Translations under genes and position numbers: made by a program | Shown here: positions 6,847 through 13,412 of the stretch, piece by piece | Layout: each line of letters begins with the position of its first letter | Numbering within the stretch: position 1 is the first letter of the stretch | The notes under the pieces: model-generated | The model's database searches: none | What the model was told of the DNA's origin: nothing | The model's input: the letters and a program-made list of their open reading frames with translations, nothing else | DNA from: AG25 sp035518815 | GTDB taxonomy: Bacteria > Gemmatimonadota > Gemmatimonadetes > Gemmatimonadales > GWC2-71-9 | DNA: 18,936 bases | Assembly (NCBI GenBank): GCA_035518815.1 | Contig: DATIXG010000091.1 | Coordinates: forward strand, 1 to 18,936 | Reading direction: 5' to 3'

Positions 6847-8314
6847 TCCCCAGCTCCTTCCACATCGCATCGACTCTCGCCTTCACGCCTGCATCCATCA
6901 CGATCTTGTTGGGCCAGTCCCGCGTGAAGCCTTCTTCCTTCCATTTCTTCGTGGCATCGATCCCCATCTTCGAGCCGAACGTGAACCCCCGGCTCGAATG
7001 GTCGAGCACGTCGATCGGCCCCATCGAGAAGCGCACGTCGCGCTCGGGATCGATGTGGTTCAACGCCACCCACCAGGCTTCCTTGGGATCGCGCACGTTC
7101 ACGTCCTTGTCGAGCACCACGATCACCTTGGCGAGCGACATCAATCCCTGCCCCCACAGGCCGTTCATCACCTTGTAGGCCTGCCCGGGATACTGCTTGT
7201 CGATGCTCACGAACACGAGATTGTGAAAGATTCCCTCGGCAGGCATGTGCATGTCCACGATCTCGGGCAGCGTGAGCTTCAAGAGCGGCAGGAAGATCCG
7301 CTCTGTGGCGTGGCCGAGATAGTAGTCTTCCATGGGCGGCCGGCCGACGATCGTGTGCGGATACACCGGGTCGCCCCGCATCGTGATCGCCGTGATGTGC
7401 ACCTTGGGATAGTAGTCGGCGAGCGAATAGAAGCCCGTGTGGTCGCCGAACGGCCCTTCGAGCACCAGCTCGTCGCGCGGATCGATGTGGCCTTCGAGTA
7501 CGATTTCCGCCTCGGCCGGGACCTCGAGGTCCGACGTGACCGCCTTCGCCAGCCGCACCGGCTCCCGACGCAGAAAGCCCGCGAACAGGAATTCATCGAT
7601 CGTGGGCGGGAGTGGGGCCGAGGCGGCGTAGATGCTCGCGGGATCGCCGCCCATCGCGATCGCCACCGGCATGGTCTCGCCCCGCGCCGCCATCTCGCGC
7701 CAGTGCGCCGCCCCCACCTTGTGGCGCTGCCAGTGCATCGCGACTTCGTTCCGGCCGATCACCTGCACCCGATACATCCCGACATTCCGGACGCCTGACA
7801 CCGCATCTCGCGTAATCACGCCCGGAAGCGTGATGTACGGTCCCCCGTCCTCAGGCCAGCAAATCGGAATCGGCAGGTCCGCGAGATTCACGTCGGCACC
7901 GCGAAGGACCGTCTCCTGGCACGCCGGCCGGCCACCGGAGACCTTGGGCGGATACTTCGCCATCTCGGCGAGCTGCGGCAGCATCGCGAGCTTGCCGAGC
8001 AGGGTGTCGGGCACCTTGAGATTGAGCAGCGTCGAGATCCGCTCGCCGATCTCATCCAGCGTCTCTACGCCGAGCGCCATCGCCATGCGCCGCTCGGAGC
8101 CGAATAGGTTGATCGCGACCGGGTAGCGCGACGCACCGCCGCCCGCCAGGGTCGGATGCTCGAAGAGCAGCGCCGGCCCGCCCCCCGGCGCCTTCATGCA
8201 GCGGTCCGCGATCTCCGTGATCTCCTTGTCCACGGAGATACCGCGCTTCACGCGAACCAGCTCGCCCGCCTTCTCGAGCGCCCCCAGGAAGGCGCGGAGG
8301 TTATCGAGTGCCAT
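6827..8314 (-). CDS. mqnL: UbiD-family decarboxylase (MqnL-like)
   Basis: A 495-residue prenyl-FMN-dependent decarboxylase that would remove the carboxyl group of the prenylated menaquinone precursor. Conserved stretches include the LPIPICWPEDGGPYIT region (147-162), RNVGMYR (176-182) with the prenyl-FMN/metal arginine region, HWQRHK (194-199), and VLEGHIDP then VLEGPFGDHTGFYS (284-297) containing the catalytic-site glutamates. Length and full domain coverage match UbiD (about 490). The ATG start at 8314 overlaps the end of menG by 14 bases, and the 3' end overlaps the ubiA-like gene. The neighbouring UbiX-type gene provides its cofactor. Assignment to MqnL rather than ubiquinone UbiD is inferred from the MqnP-like neighbour and the absence of ubiquinone hydroxylase genes in this window. 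Confidence 0.93.
   Translation of the reverse strand: MALDNLRAFLGALEKAGELVRVKRGISVDKEITEIADRCMKAPGGGPALLFEHPTLAGGGASRYPVAINLFGSERRMAMALGVETLDEIGERISTLLNLKVPDTLLGKLAMLPQLAEMAKYPPKVSGGRPACQETVLRGADVNLADLPIPICWPEDGGPYITLPGVITRDAVSGVRNVGMYRVQVIGRNEVAMHWQRHKVGAAHWREMAARGETMPVAIAMGGDPASIYAASAPLPPTIDEFLFAGFLRREPVRLAKAVTSDLEVPAEAEIVLEGHIDPRDELVLEGPFGDHTGFYSLADYYPKVHITAITMRGDPVYPHTIVGRPPMEDYYLGHATERIFLPLLKLTLPEIVDMHMPAEGIFHNLVFVSIDKQYPGQAYKVMNGLWGQGLMSLAKVIVVLDKDVNVRDPKEAWWVALNHIDPERDVRFSMGPIDVLDHSSRGFTFGSKMGIDATKKWKEEGFTRDWPNKIVMDAGVKARVDAMWKELGIDLGRR
6854..6859 (-). promoter_or_regulatory. Shine-Dalgarno sequence for the ubiA-like TTG start
   Basis: AAGGAG on the minus strand ends 7 bases before TTG (6846-6844). 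It lies within the last codons of the ubiD-like gene (the KEL codons), so the site is embedded in coding sequence. It is the only good ribosome-binding match near the 5' end of the prenyltransferase. Confidence 0.5.
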
Positions 8315-9032
8315 GATGGATCGCGCAGATCCCGCCGGTCAGGGTTTCATACCGTACGTCGCGAAACCCCGCCGCCTCGAGCTTACGGGCGAGGGCGTCG
8401 GGTTCCGGGAAGTCGAGCACCGACTCGGGGAGATAGGTGTACGCGTCGCGATGTTTCGACACCGCTCGGCCGATGGCCGGGAGGAGGCGACGGAAATAGA
8501 AAAGGTAGAGCGCGCGGAGCGGGGCCCAATGCGGCGTCGTGAACTCGAGCACCACGAAGCGCGCGCCGGGCTTGAGTACCCGCGCGGCCTCCCGGAATCC
8601 GGCATCGAGATCCGCCAGGTTGCGGACGCCGAACGCGACCATCGCGCCGTCGAACCGGGCGCTCGAGAACGGCAGGGTGAGCGCGTCCGCCCCCACGGGG
8701 CGCGCGCGCGCCGCCTTCCCGCGGCCCAGCGCGAGCATGGGCACCACGAAGTCCGCGCCGATCACCCTGCCGCGGAAGCCGGGAGCGCGCGCGAGCGTCG
8801 CCGCGAGATCGAGCGTCCCCGCGCAGAGGTCCAGGTACACGCCGTCCGGACGCGTCTCCCAGGCAAGCCGCGCCACCGCCTGCCGGCGCCAGCGGCGGTC
8901 GACATTCAAGCTCAGCAGATGATTGAGGAAGTCGTAGCGCGGGGCGATGGCGGTGAACATGTCCCGCACGTAGGAGCGCTTCGCGGCGCCGCCCGTCGCC
9001 CTCGCCACCTCGAACGCAGGAGACGGCGTCAT
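8301..9032 (-). CDS. menG: Demethylmenaquinone methyltransferase (MenG/UbiE)
   Basis: A 243-residue SAM-dependent C-methyltransferase, the last step of menaquinone synthesis. It shows the UbiE/MenG opening VRDMFTAIAPRYDFLNHLLS (22-41), the SAM loop YLDLCAGTLDLA (66-77), the acidic ADF (93-95), FGVRNLAD (134-141) and C-terminal LTGGICAIHHGT. The SAM loop has leucine where many homologues have glycine (GTLD instead of GTGD), though this position varies in the family. ATG at 9032 gives the normal N-terminus. Its first five to six codons and upstream region are part of a direct repeat that recurs at 9805 and 10602. Only 51 bases separate it from the upstream secreted-protein gene, so it may be co-transcribed with it. 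It heads the mqn-like cluster. Confidence 0.93.
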   Translation of the reverse strand: MTPSPAFEVARATGGAAKRSYVRDMFTAIAPRYDFLNHLLSLNVDRRWRRQAVARLAWETRPDGVYLDLCAGTLDLAATLARAPGFRGRVIGADFVVPMLALGRGKAARARPVGADALTLPFSSARFDGAMVAFGVRNLADLDAGFREAARVLKPGARFVVLEFTTPHWAPLRALYLFYFRRLLPAIGRAVSKHRDAYTYLPESVLDFPEPDALARKLEAAGFRDVRYETLTGGICAIHHGTR

Positions 9033-9093
9033 AGGCCGCGAAAGATAGGCCGTCCAACGGGACCGACGCCAGCGACCGTCGCGCTAGTTCGAC
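9013..9093. repeat. Direct repeat of the paralog array, copy A
   Basis: Begins AACGCAGGAGACGGCGTCAT and runs into the end of paralog 1. It contains the first codons of menG and the 51-bp spacer. Copy B (9805-9885) is nearly identical over the full length. Copy C (10602-10663) matches over about 62 bp with one length change. The three copies delimit two gene units of about 795 bp each. Confidence 0.75.
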
Positions 9094-9731
9094 TGGGCGG
9101 CCAAGGTGGCGAGGACGGCGATACCGACCGCCACGGGCGTCGCCACCAGGCCAGCCACGTCGCCAAGCTCGATCCCCAGAGCCGCCCGGAAATGGGGGTC
9201 ACTCGTGGGCCCGCCCGCGTAGTCGCGCAGGCGTACCACTTCGGGGCGGAGGGCGATACCCACCCACGGGTTGGGGCTGACCTTCACCATCGCGAAAAGG
9301 GAGCCGCTCGCGATCCCATCCCCCGCCACGGCCACGCCGAGGCCGGCATCGACCGAGCCGGGTTCCTTCAGCCAGCGCCGGTACCGAGCGGCTGGGCCGA
9401 TCGCGAAATTGTTGTCGCCGCCGATGCCGTCCAGCGACGCGAACAGCGTGACACCGATCGCGTCGCGGTCCCCGACATTGCTCAGGATCCCCCAGTCGCC
9501 GCGCAGACCCGACTGAATATCCTCCGATCGCGTATTCGGGTCGCCTGCCCCAAACACCAAGTAGAGGCCAGCGTGGGTCAGGAGGAACCCCGAACACGCG
9601 GGCTTCGGGCGAGCATGATAGCAAACGCCGGGGCTCGTGCCCGGCGTCTCTTGAGAAAGGACAGGATCAGGCACGCACAACGCGACGATGGCAGCGAGGC
9701 AAAGCCAGTGCGCCTCCACCGCGCCTAACAT
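9084..9731 (-). CDS. Secreted barrel-like protein, paralog 1
   Basis: A 215-residue protein not assigned to a named family. The N-terminus (HWLCLAAIVALCVPDPVLSQE) looks like a signal peptide cleaved near residue 27. Two cysteines, C37 and C46 (CYHARPKPAC), could form a disulfide in the mature N-terminus. The rest alternates glycine-rich and aromatic strands (GLYLVFG, GVTLFASL, ARYRRWL, DAGLGVAVAGDG) like a small outer-membrane beta-barrel, and it ends with a hydrophobic alanine/valine-rich stretch. It is the tandem partner of the gene at 9876-10526: the first 48 residues are nearly identical, the remainder clearly diverged. The ATG start at 9731 has no ribosome-binding site. It lies 51 bp upstream of menG. 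The function is unknown. Confidence 0.75.
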   Translation of the reverse strand: MLGAVEAHWLCLAAIVALCVPDPVLSQETPGTSPGVCYHARPKPACSGFLLTHAGLYLVFGAGDPNTRSEDIQSGLRGDWGILSNVGDRDAIGVTLFASLDGIGGDNNFAIGPAARYRRWLKEPGSVDAGLGVAVAGDGIASGSLFAMVKVSPNPWVGIALRPEVVRLRDYAGGPTSDPHFRAALGIELGDVAGLVATPVAVGIAVLATLAAQSN

Positions 9732-9875
9732 ACCGTCGCGGCCACGATCCGCGAGGGTGTTGGCAGCGACGTGTCGGCATCTCTATTTTCCGTCCGTCCC
9801 CCCCAACGCAGGAGTCGGCGTCATAGGCCGCGAAAGATAGGCCGCTTCACGGGACCCCCGCCAGCGACCCCAGCG
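9732..9875. repeat. Duplicated spacer between the two paralogs
   Basis: This 144-bp gap holds two repeated pieces. Next to the paralog 1 start, bases 9732-9765 belong to a 75-bp perfect identity with 10486-10560. Further on come the conserved TCTATTTT element and the repeat block B starting at 9805. Read on the plus strand it is an orphan copy of the leader that precedes the sigma factor gene, including a TTGGCA box and GCAGGAG, but no sigma gene follows. Confidence 0.65.
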
Positions 9876-9885
9876 TCAGTTCGAT
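9805..9885. repeat. Direct repeat of the paralog array, copy B
   Basis: Begins AACGCAGGAGTCGGCGTCAT. It is most similar to copy A (same length, a handful of substitutions) and more distant from copy C. It ends across the stop codon of paralog 2 exactly as copy A ends across the stop of paralog 1. Confidence 0.75.
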
Positions 9886-10526
9886 TGCGATTCCGCCAAT
9901 TGAGCGGCGAGCCAGGCCAAACCAAAGGCCAGGGGAGTAGCCACGAGACCGGCCTTTTCACCGAGCTCGAGTCCGAGCGCCACCCGGTTATTGTGAGGTT
10001 GCAAGCCACTCTTGGTCCGCAGGAACTCCGGCCGCACGGCGAAGCCGAGTCCCGGGGTCGGGCTTACTTTGACCAATCCGAAGAGAGACCCATTCCTCAC
10101 GTCGCCGTCCGTGGCCACTGCCACGCCAAGACCAACGTCGAGCGACGCCGACGTTGACAACCAGCGGCGGTAGCGGCCGGCGAGGCCGAGCGCGAACGTC
10201 TGGACGTAGGGAGTGGGAGCTTGCTCCAAGGACCCGAAGAGGGTGACCCCGACCGCGTCGTGGGGCCCGACGTTGCTCATGATGCCCCAATCACCGCGCG
10301 CGCCAAGTACGGCCGACGTGGGGTCGGTGGGTGTCCCGATGTTCTGCAGCACCAGGTATAGGCCGGCGGTCGTCACCACGAACCCGGAGCACGACGGCCG
10401 CGGGCGGGCATGATAGCAAACGCCGGGGCTCGTGCCCGTCGTCTCTTGAGAACGGACGGGATCAGGCACGCACAACGCGACTACTGCAGCGAGGCAAAGC
10501 CAGTGCGCCTCCACCGCGCCTAACAT
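9876..10526 (-). CDS. Secreted barrel-like protein, paralog 2
   Basis: A 216-residue tandem paralog of the protein at 9084-9731, with the same signal-peptide-like N-terminus and conserved pair C37/C46. Shared landmarks are AGLYLV, RGDWGI-SNVG, VGVTLF-SL, RYRRWL, VGLGVAVA, GSLF, VKVSP-P, RPE, LGLELG and AGLVATP, followed by a hydrophobic tail. Between these the loops differ in sequence and length, which fits barrel strands with variable outer loops. The 5' part of the gene and its upstream 40 bp are almost identical to those of paralog 1, whereas the rest is not. It is divergent from the sigma factor gene. The function is unknown. A surface-exposed barrel is the best guess from the pattern. 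Confidence 0.75.
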   Translation of the reverse strand: MLGAVEAHWLCLAAVVALCVPDPVRSQETTGTSPGVCYHARPRPSCSGFVVTTAGLYLVLQNIGTPTDPTSAVLGARGDWGIMSNVGPHDAVGVTLFGSLEQAPTPYVQTFALGLAGRYRRWLSTSASLDVGLGVAVATDGDVRNGSLFGLVKVSPTPGLGFAVRPEFLRTKSGLQPHNNRVALGLELGEKAGLVATPLAFGLAWLAAQLAESQSN

Positions 10527-10560
10527 ACCGTCGCGGCCACGATCCGCGAGGGTGTTGGCA
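10486..10560. repeat. 75-bp perfect repeat (paralog 5' end and upstream)
   Basis: Identical to 9691-9765 at an offset of 795. It covers the first 13-14 codons of paralog 2 and 34 bases upstream. The identity contrasts with the diverged 3' parts of the two genes. Confidence 0.85.
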
Positions 10561-10582
10561 CCGAGGCGTCGCCATCTCTATT
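10555..10582 (+). promoter_or_regulatory. Possible promoter of the sigma factor operon
   Basis: TTGGCA (10555-10560) and TCTATT (10577-10582) are separated by 16 bases, resembling a housekeeping -35/-10 pair with 5/6 and 4/6 matches. An exact copy of the -35-like box and a close copy of the -10-like region also occur at 9760-9787. If used, transcription would begin near 10590, downstream of the TTG at 10583. Confidence 0.3.
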
Positions 10583-11254
10583 TTGCGTTCATCCCCCCCA
10601 GGCGCAGGAGACGGCGTCATCGCCCCACGAGAGAGGCCGTCCAACCTGACCGGCGCGAGCGACCAGGACGTCGTCACGCGCGCCAAGCAGGGCGACGAGG
10701 CGGCGTACCGCGAGCTGTTGCGGCGCTACGAGCGGCCCGTCTTTGCGCTGCTCTACCGCATGGTGCGCGACCGCGCGCTGGCCGAGGACCTGGCCCAGGA
10801 CACCTTCGTGAAGATCCTGAACGGCCTCCGCTCCTACCGGCCGGAGTTCAAGTTTTCCTCGTGGGTCTTCAAGATCGCGAACAACGCGGCAATCGATCAT
10901 CTGCGGCGCCGCGCCGTTGACACGATCTCGCTGCACGGCTCGCCCGACGCCGTCACGCCCGAGCGGATCGCCGCGACCACGCTCGACCTGCCCGATAGGC
11001 GCGAGACGCCCCTCGAGGAGGTCGAAGCGCGCGAACTGGGCAGCGCGATCGAGCGCGCCATCGGCCGCCTGCGGCCGGAATACCGTTCCTGCATCCTGCT
11101 CCGCCACGTCGAAGGCCACAGCTACGACGAGATCAGCCAGATGCTCGACCTACCGCTCGGCACGGTGAAGACCTATATCCATCGAGCCCGGAACGAATTA
11201 CGCGATTACCTGGAAGACCGGCGCAATGAAACCCGCAGGGCCGGAGGGGCGTAA
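10583..11254 (+). CDS. ECF-type RNA polymerase sigma factor
   Basis: Group 4 (ECF) sigma factor that directs RNA polymerase to a specific regulon. From TTG 10583 it has 223 residues. The sigma-2 domain spans about 40-110, with the helix RPVFALLYRMVRDRALAEDL and then QDTFVKILNGLRSYRPEFKFSSWVFKIANNAAIDHLRRR. A linker runs from about 111 to 150. The sigma-4 domain spans about 152-212, with a helix-turn-helix at YDEISQMLDLPLGTVKTYIH. There is no ATG or GTG near the true N-terminus, so the start is uncertain: TTG 10583, or a rare codon after GCAGGAG at about 10619. The conserved part begins near ASDQDVVTRAKQGDE. The 5' end overlaps a repeat shared with the neighbouring paralog array. A small anti-sigma-like gene follows. 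Targets are unknown. Confidence 0.92.
   Translation: MRSSPPGAGDGVIAPRERPSNLTGASDQDVVTRAKQGDEAAYRELLRRYERPVFALLYRMVRDRALAEDLAQDTFVKILNGLRSYRPEFKFSSWVFKIANNAAIDHLRRRAVDTISLHGSPDAVTPERIAATTLDLPDRRETPLEEVEARELGSAIERAIGRLRPEYRSCILLRHVEGHSYDEISQMLDLPLGTVKTYIHRARNELRDYLEDRRNETRRAGGA
10602..10663. repeat. Direct repeat of the paralog array, copy C (sigma gene 5' end)
   Basis: Matches copy A from GCAGGAGACGGCGTCAT through to AGCGACC, with a few substitutions and one base fewer in the middle. Here the repeat overlaps the beginning of the sigma factor coding region, encoding residues around PRERPSNLTGASDQ. Confidence 0.65.
10604..10610 (+). promoter_or_regulatory. Shine-Dalgarno-like GCAGGAG before the sigma coding region
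   Basis: AGGAG at 10606-10610 lies 8 bases before an in-frame ATC (10619) and 5 before GTC (10616). No ATG or GTG is in frame here. Either a rare ATC/GTC start is used, or translation begins at TTG 10583, which has no ribosome-binding site. Confidence 0.4.
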
Positions 11255-11264
11255 GAAGAACACG

Positions 11265-11507
11265 ATGCACGCACCACATCTCACCCCGGACGAGATCGTG
11301 CTATGGGCGGAGGGCCTGCTCCCCGCCGCGCGCGCGCTCCATCTCTCGGACTGCCCCGATTGTCTCGCGACCGCCGAGCGGGAACGCGTGTTCTTCCTTC
11401 AGCTGGCGCGGCTCGAGCAGCTGGCGCCGTCGCCGGGGTTCGCGGAGCGGGTGATGGGCCAGGTGAAGATTCCCACCCCGTCTGGGGGATTCAAGATGAC
11501 CGAGTAG
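11265..11507 (+). CDS. Small anti-sigma-like protein with HxxxCxxC motif
   Basis: An 80-residue soluble protein directly after the sigma gene. It begins HLTPDEIVLWAEGLLPA and carries H26-x3-C30-x2-C33, the core of the zinc-binding anti-sigma (ZAS) motif, followed by a charged helix. There is no membrane segment, so it would be a cytoplasmic anti-sigma factor. It is shorter than most ZAS proteins. ATG 11265 is preferred because it gives the family-like opening. ATG 11226, in the same frame, would overlap the sigma gene by 29 bases and add 13 basic residues. The 3' end overlaps the convergent DUF62 gene by 17 bases. The role as partner of the adjacent sigma factor is inferred from order and motif. 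Confidence 0.75.
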   Translation: MHAPHLTPDEIVLWAEGLLPAARALHLSDCPDCLATAERERVFFLQLARLEQLAPSPGFAERVMGQVKIPTPSGGFKMTE

Positions 11508-12255
11508 GACCGTCCATTCTCACTTCCCCGCGCACTCCAATCCCGAGCGCCTCCGCCGCGCTCCCGCCGCGCACCGCAACCTCCACCATCCCTCCACTCC
11601 CGACAAACGCGACGAGCTGACCCGACGGCACCTCGCCAAAGGTGCGCCGCACGAGCCCCACGTCGCGGTCGCCAACCCTCACGCGCGCGGCCGGCCCGAC
11701 TCCCGCGCCGGGGATGTTGCTGATCAGCGTGCCGAACCGGTCCACGTACACTACCTCGCCCACCCACGACGCCCCGTCCTTGCGCGCCACCGGCAACGGC
11801 GTCCGCACCGGATCGGTGATGGAATGCCCCAGATGGGTGAGCGCGGTCCCGTTCACGATCTGCGCGGCGGCCAGCGCGAACAGGTCGCGCGCGTGGAAAG
11901 TGGGCGACGCGCCGGGCGGCACCGGCAGCTCCACGAAGCGCGCCTCCGCTGGCAAAGAAGTCAGTAGCCCGTTGTCCGGCGCCACAAAGAAGTGGCCCGC
12001 AGCCTCCGCCGCGATCGCGCGGCGCGCGGTTCCGACCCCGGGATCCACCACCACGACGTGCACGGTGCCTTGCGGGAACCGCGGCCAGACCCGGGCGAAG
12101 ATGTACTGCGCCGCGTGGACGTCACCCGGCGGCACCTCGTGCGTGATGTCGATCAGCAGGGCCGGATTCGCCTGCGACGCGATGACGCCTTTCACTTCCG
12201 CGACGTAGCTGTCGCGGGAGCCGAAATCGGTGAGCAGCGTGATGATGGCCGGCAT
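11491..12255 (-). CDS. SAM hydroxide adenosyltransferase (DUF62 family)
   Basis: A 254-residue member of the DUF62/fluorinase-chlorinase superfamily. Characterised DUF62 enzymes hydrolyse S-adenosylmethionine to adenosine and methionine using an activated water. Visible motifs are LTDFGSRDSYV (8-18), VDPGVGT (70-76), APDNGLL (92-98) and FHARD (120-124). The hydroxide-type catalytic triad fits D71, R78 and H121, with the expected Asp-Arg spacing. The halogenase-specific insertion is not evident. The ATG start at 12255 follows the mrp stop after one base, so the two are probably one operon. The physiological role of this family is still unclear. Its pairing with an Fe-S carrier is an observation, not an explanation. 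Confidence 0.92.
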   Translation of the reverse strand: MPAIITLLTDFGSRDSYVAEVKGVIASQANPALLIDITHEVPPGDVHAAQYIFARVWPRFPQGTVHVVVVDPGVGTARRAIAAEAAGHFFVAPDNGLLTSLPAEARFVELPVPPGASPTFHARDLFALAAAQIVNGTALTHLGHSITDPVRTPLPVARKDGASWVGEVVYVDRFGTLISNIPGAGVGPAARVRVGDRDVGLVRRTFGEVPSGQLVAFVGSGGMVEVAVRGGSAAEALGIGVRGEVRMDGPTRSS

Positions 12256-12256
12256 A

Positions 12257-13318
12257 TCAGCGAGCCGCGAGGACCTCCGCGAGCCGCCGGGCGATTCCCG
12301 TGAGCGCCGCCGCCGCGGGCGAGTCGGGCTCCGCCACCACGATCGGCGATCCCGCGTCCGCGAGGTCCGCCATGTGCGCCTGGAGCGGCACCTGGCCGAG
12401 CAACGGCACGCCCAGCTCGCCCGCGAGCCGCTCGCCGCCGCCCGCGAGAAACACCTCGCTCCGCTCGCCGCAGTGCGGGCAGACGAAATAGCTCATGTTC
12501 TCGACAATGCCGAGCACCGGCACGCCCACCCGCTCGAACATCTTGGCGCCCCGCAGCGAGTCGCCCACCGCCATCTCCTGCGGCGTCGTCACGATCACCG
12601 CGCCCCGCAGCTGGATCGACTGGACCAGCGAGAGCTGCGCGTCGCCGGTGCCGGGCGGCAAGTCCACGAGGAAATAGTCCAGCTCGCCCCAGTCCACATC
12701 GCGCAGGAACTGCTGGATGACCTTCATGATGATCGGCCCGCGCCAGATGGCCGGCGCGTCGCGCTCGACCAGGAACCCGAGCGACATCAGCTTCACCCCG
12801 TGGCCCTCGAGCGGCTGGATTCTCCCTTCGCTCACGGGCGGCTTGGACCCGACTCCCATCATGCGCGGGATGTTGGGCCCGTAGATGTCGCCGTCCATCA
12901 GTCCGACCCGATGCCCCTCGCGCGCCAGGGCGGTCGCGATATTCGCCGAGACGGTAGACTTCCCGACGCCGCCCTTGCCCGACGAGATCGCGATCACGCT
13001 GCCCAGATTCGGCTGCTCGATCGGGGTGGGCGGCGGCGGGACCCCGGGTCTGGCGCCGGGGGCCGCTCCTCCCGCCGCGGTCACATTGATCGTTACGTTC
13101 GTGACGCCCGGAACCGCTCTTACCGCCTTCCGCGCCTCCCGCACGACGGCCCCCGGATCGTCCCGGCCAAGCAGAAAGGTGAACGTGACCGCCCCGCGGT
13201 CGTCGACCACGAGGTCCTTGACGATCCCGTCAGCGAGCAAGTCCTTAGGGGCGCGGGGATGCTTCACGCCCGCGAGCGCGGTGGCGACGCGGGCCTGGAG
13301 GGTGTCGGAGGAAGGCAC
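12257..13318 (-). CDS. mrp: Mrp/ApbC-type Fe-S cluster carrier ATPase
   Basis: A 353-residue P-loop ATPase of the Mrp/Nbp35 family, which binds and transfers [4Fe-4S] clusters to apoproteins in the cytoplasm. An N-terminal MIP18/DUF59 domain covers about 1-80. A proline-rich linker (about 85-103) precedes the ATPase domain. The deviant Walker A is GKGGVGKST (114-122), followed by MDGDIYGPNIPRMM (141-154), DYFLVDLPPGTGD (214-226) and the CPHC pair C280/C283 that holds the bridging cluster. Length is normal. The start is GTG at 13318 with no clear ribosome-binding site. It is divergent from the lipoprotein gene across a 94-bp spacer and leads the two-gene unit with the DUF62 gene. Confidence 0.95.
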   Translation of the reverse strand: MPSSDTLQARVATALAGVKHPRAPKDLLADGIVKDLVVDDRGAVTFTFLLGRDDPGAVVREARKAVRAVPGVTNVTINVTAAGGAAPGARPGVPPPPTPIEQPNLGSVIAISSGKGGVGKSTVSANIATALAREGHRVGLMDGDIYGPNIPRMMGVGSKPPVSEGRIQPLEGHGVKLMSLGFLVERDAPAIWRGPIIMKVIQQFLRDVDWGELDYFLVDLPPGTGDAQLSLVQSIQLRGAVIVTTPQEMAVGDSLRGAKMFERVGVPVLGIVENMSYFVCPHCGERSEVFLAGGGERLAGELGVPLLGQVPLQAHMADLADAGSPIVVAEPDSPAAAALTGIARRLAEVLAAR

Positions 13319-13412
13319 GGCGGAAACCTAGCCGATCGAGGCTCTCCCCTCCATATGGAACATCGGGACCGGCGACGAAACCGGGGGTAGGAGAGCTACG
13401 AAAGGCAGGAAC

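Noticed and set aside
5872..6927. 351-residue plus-strand open frame
   Set aside because: Antisense shadow of the UbiA-type gene with low-complexity charged composition.
9723..9842. attC between paralogs, using GATAGGC (9836-9842) and GTTAGGC on the minus strand plus a TCGCGGCC/GGCCGCGA pair
   Set aside because: The R'' box lacks the required AAC, spacing is asymmetric, and an 8-bp GC-only inverted repeat is easily found by chance in this composition. It is kept only as a test to run.
10331..10582. N-terminal extension of the sigma factor to ATG 10331
   Set aside because: It would overlap most of the first 65 codons of paralog 2 on the other strand and precedes the predicted promoter; the extra residues have no sigma-like features.
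12230..13390. 386-residue plus-strand open frame
   Set aside because: Antisense shadow of the mrp gene, which has all expected motifs on the minus strand.
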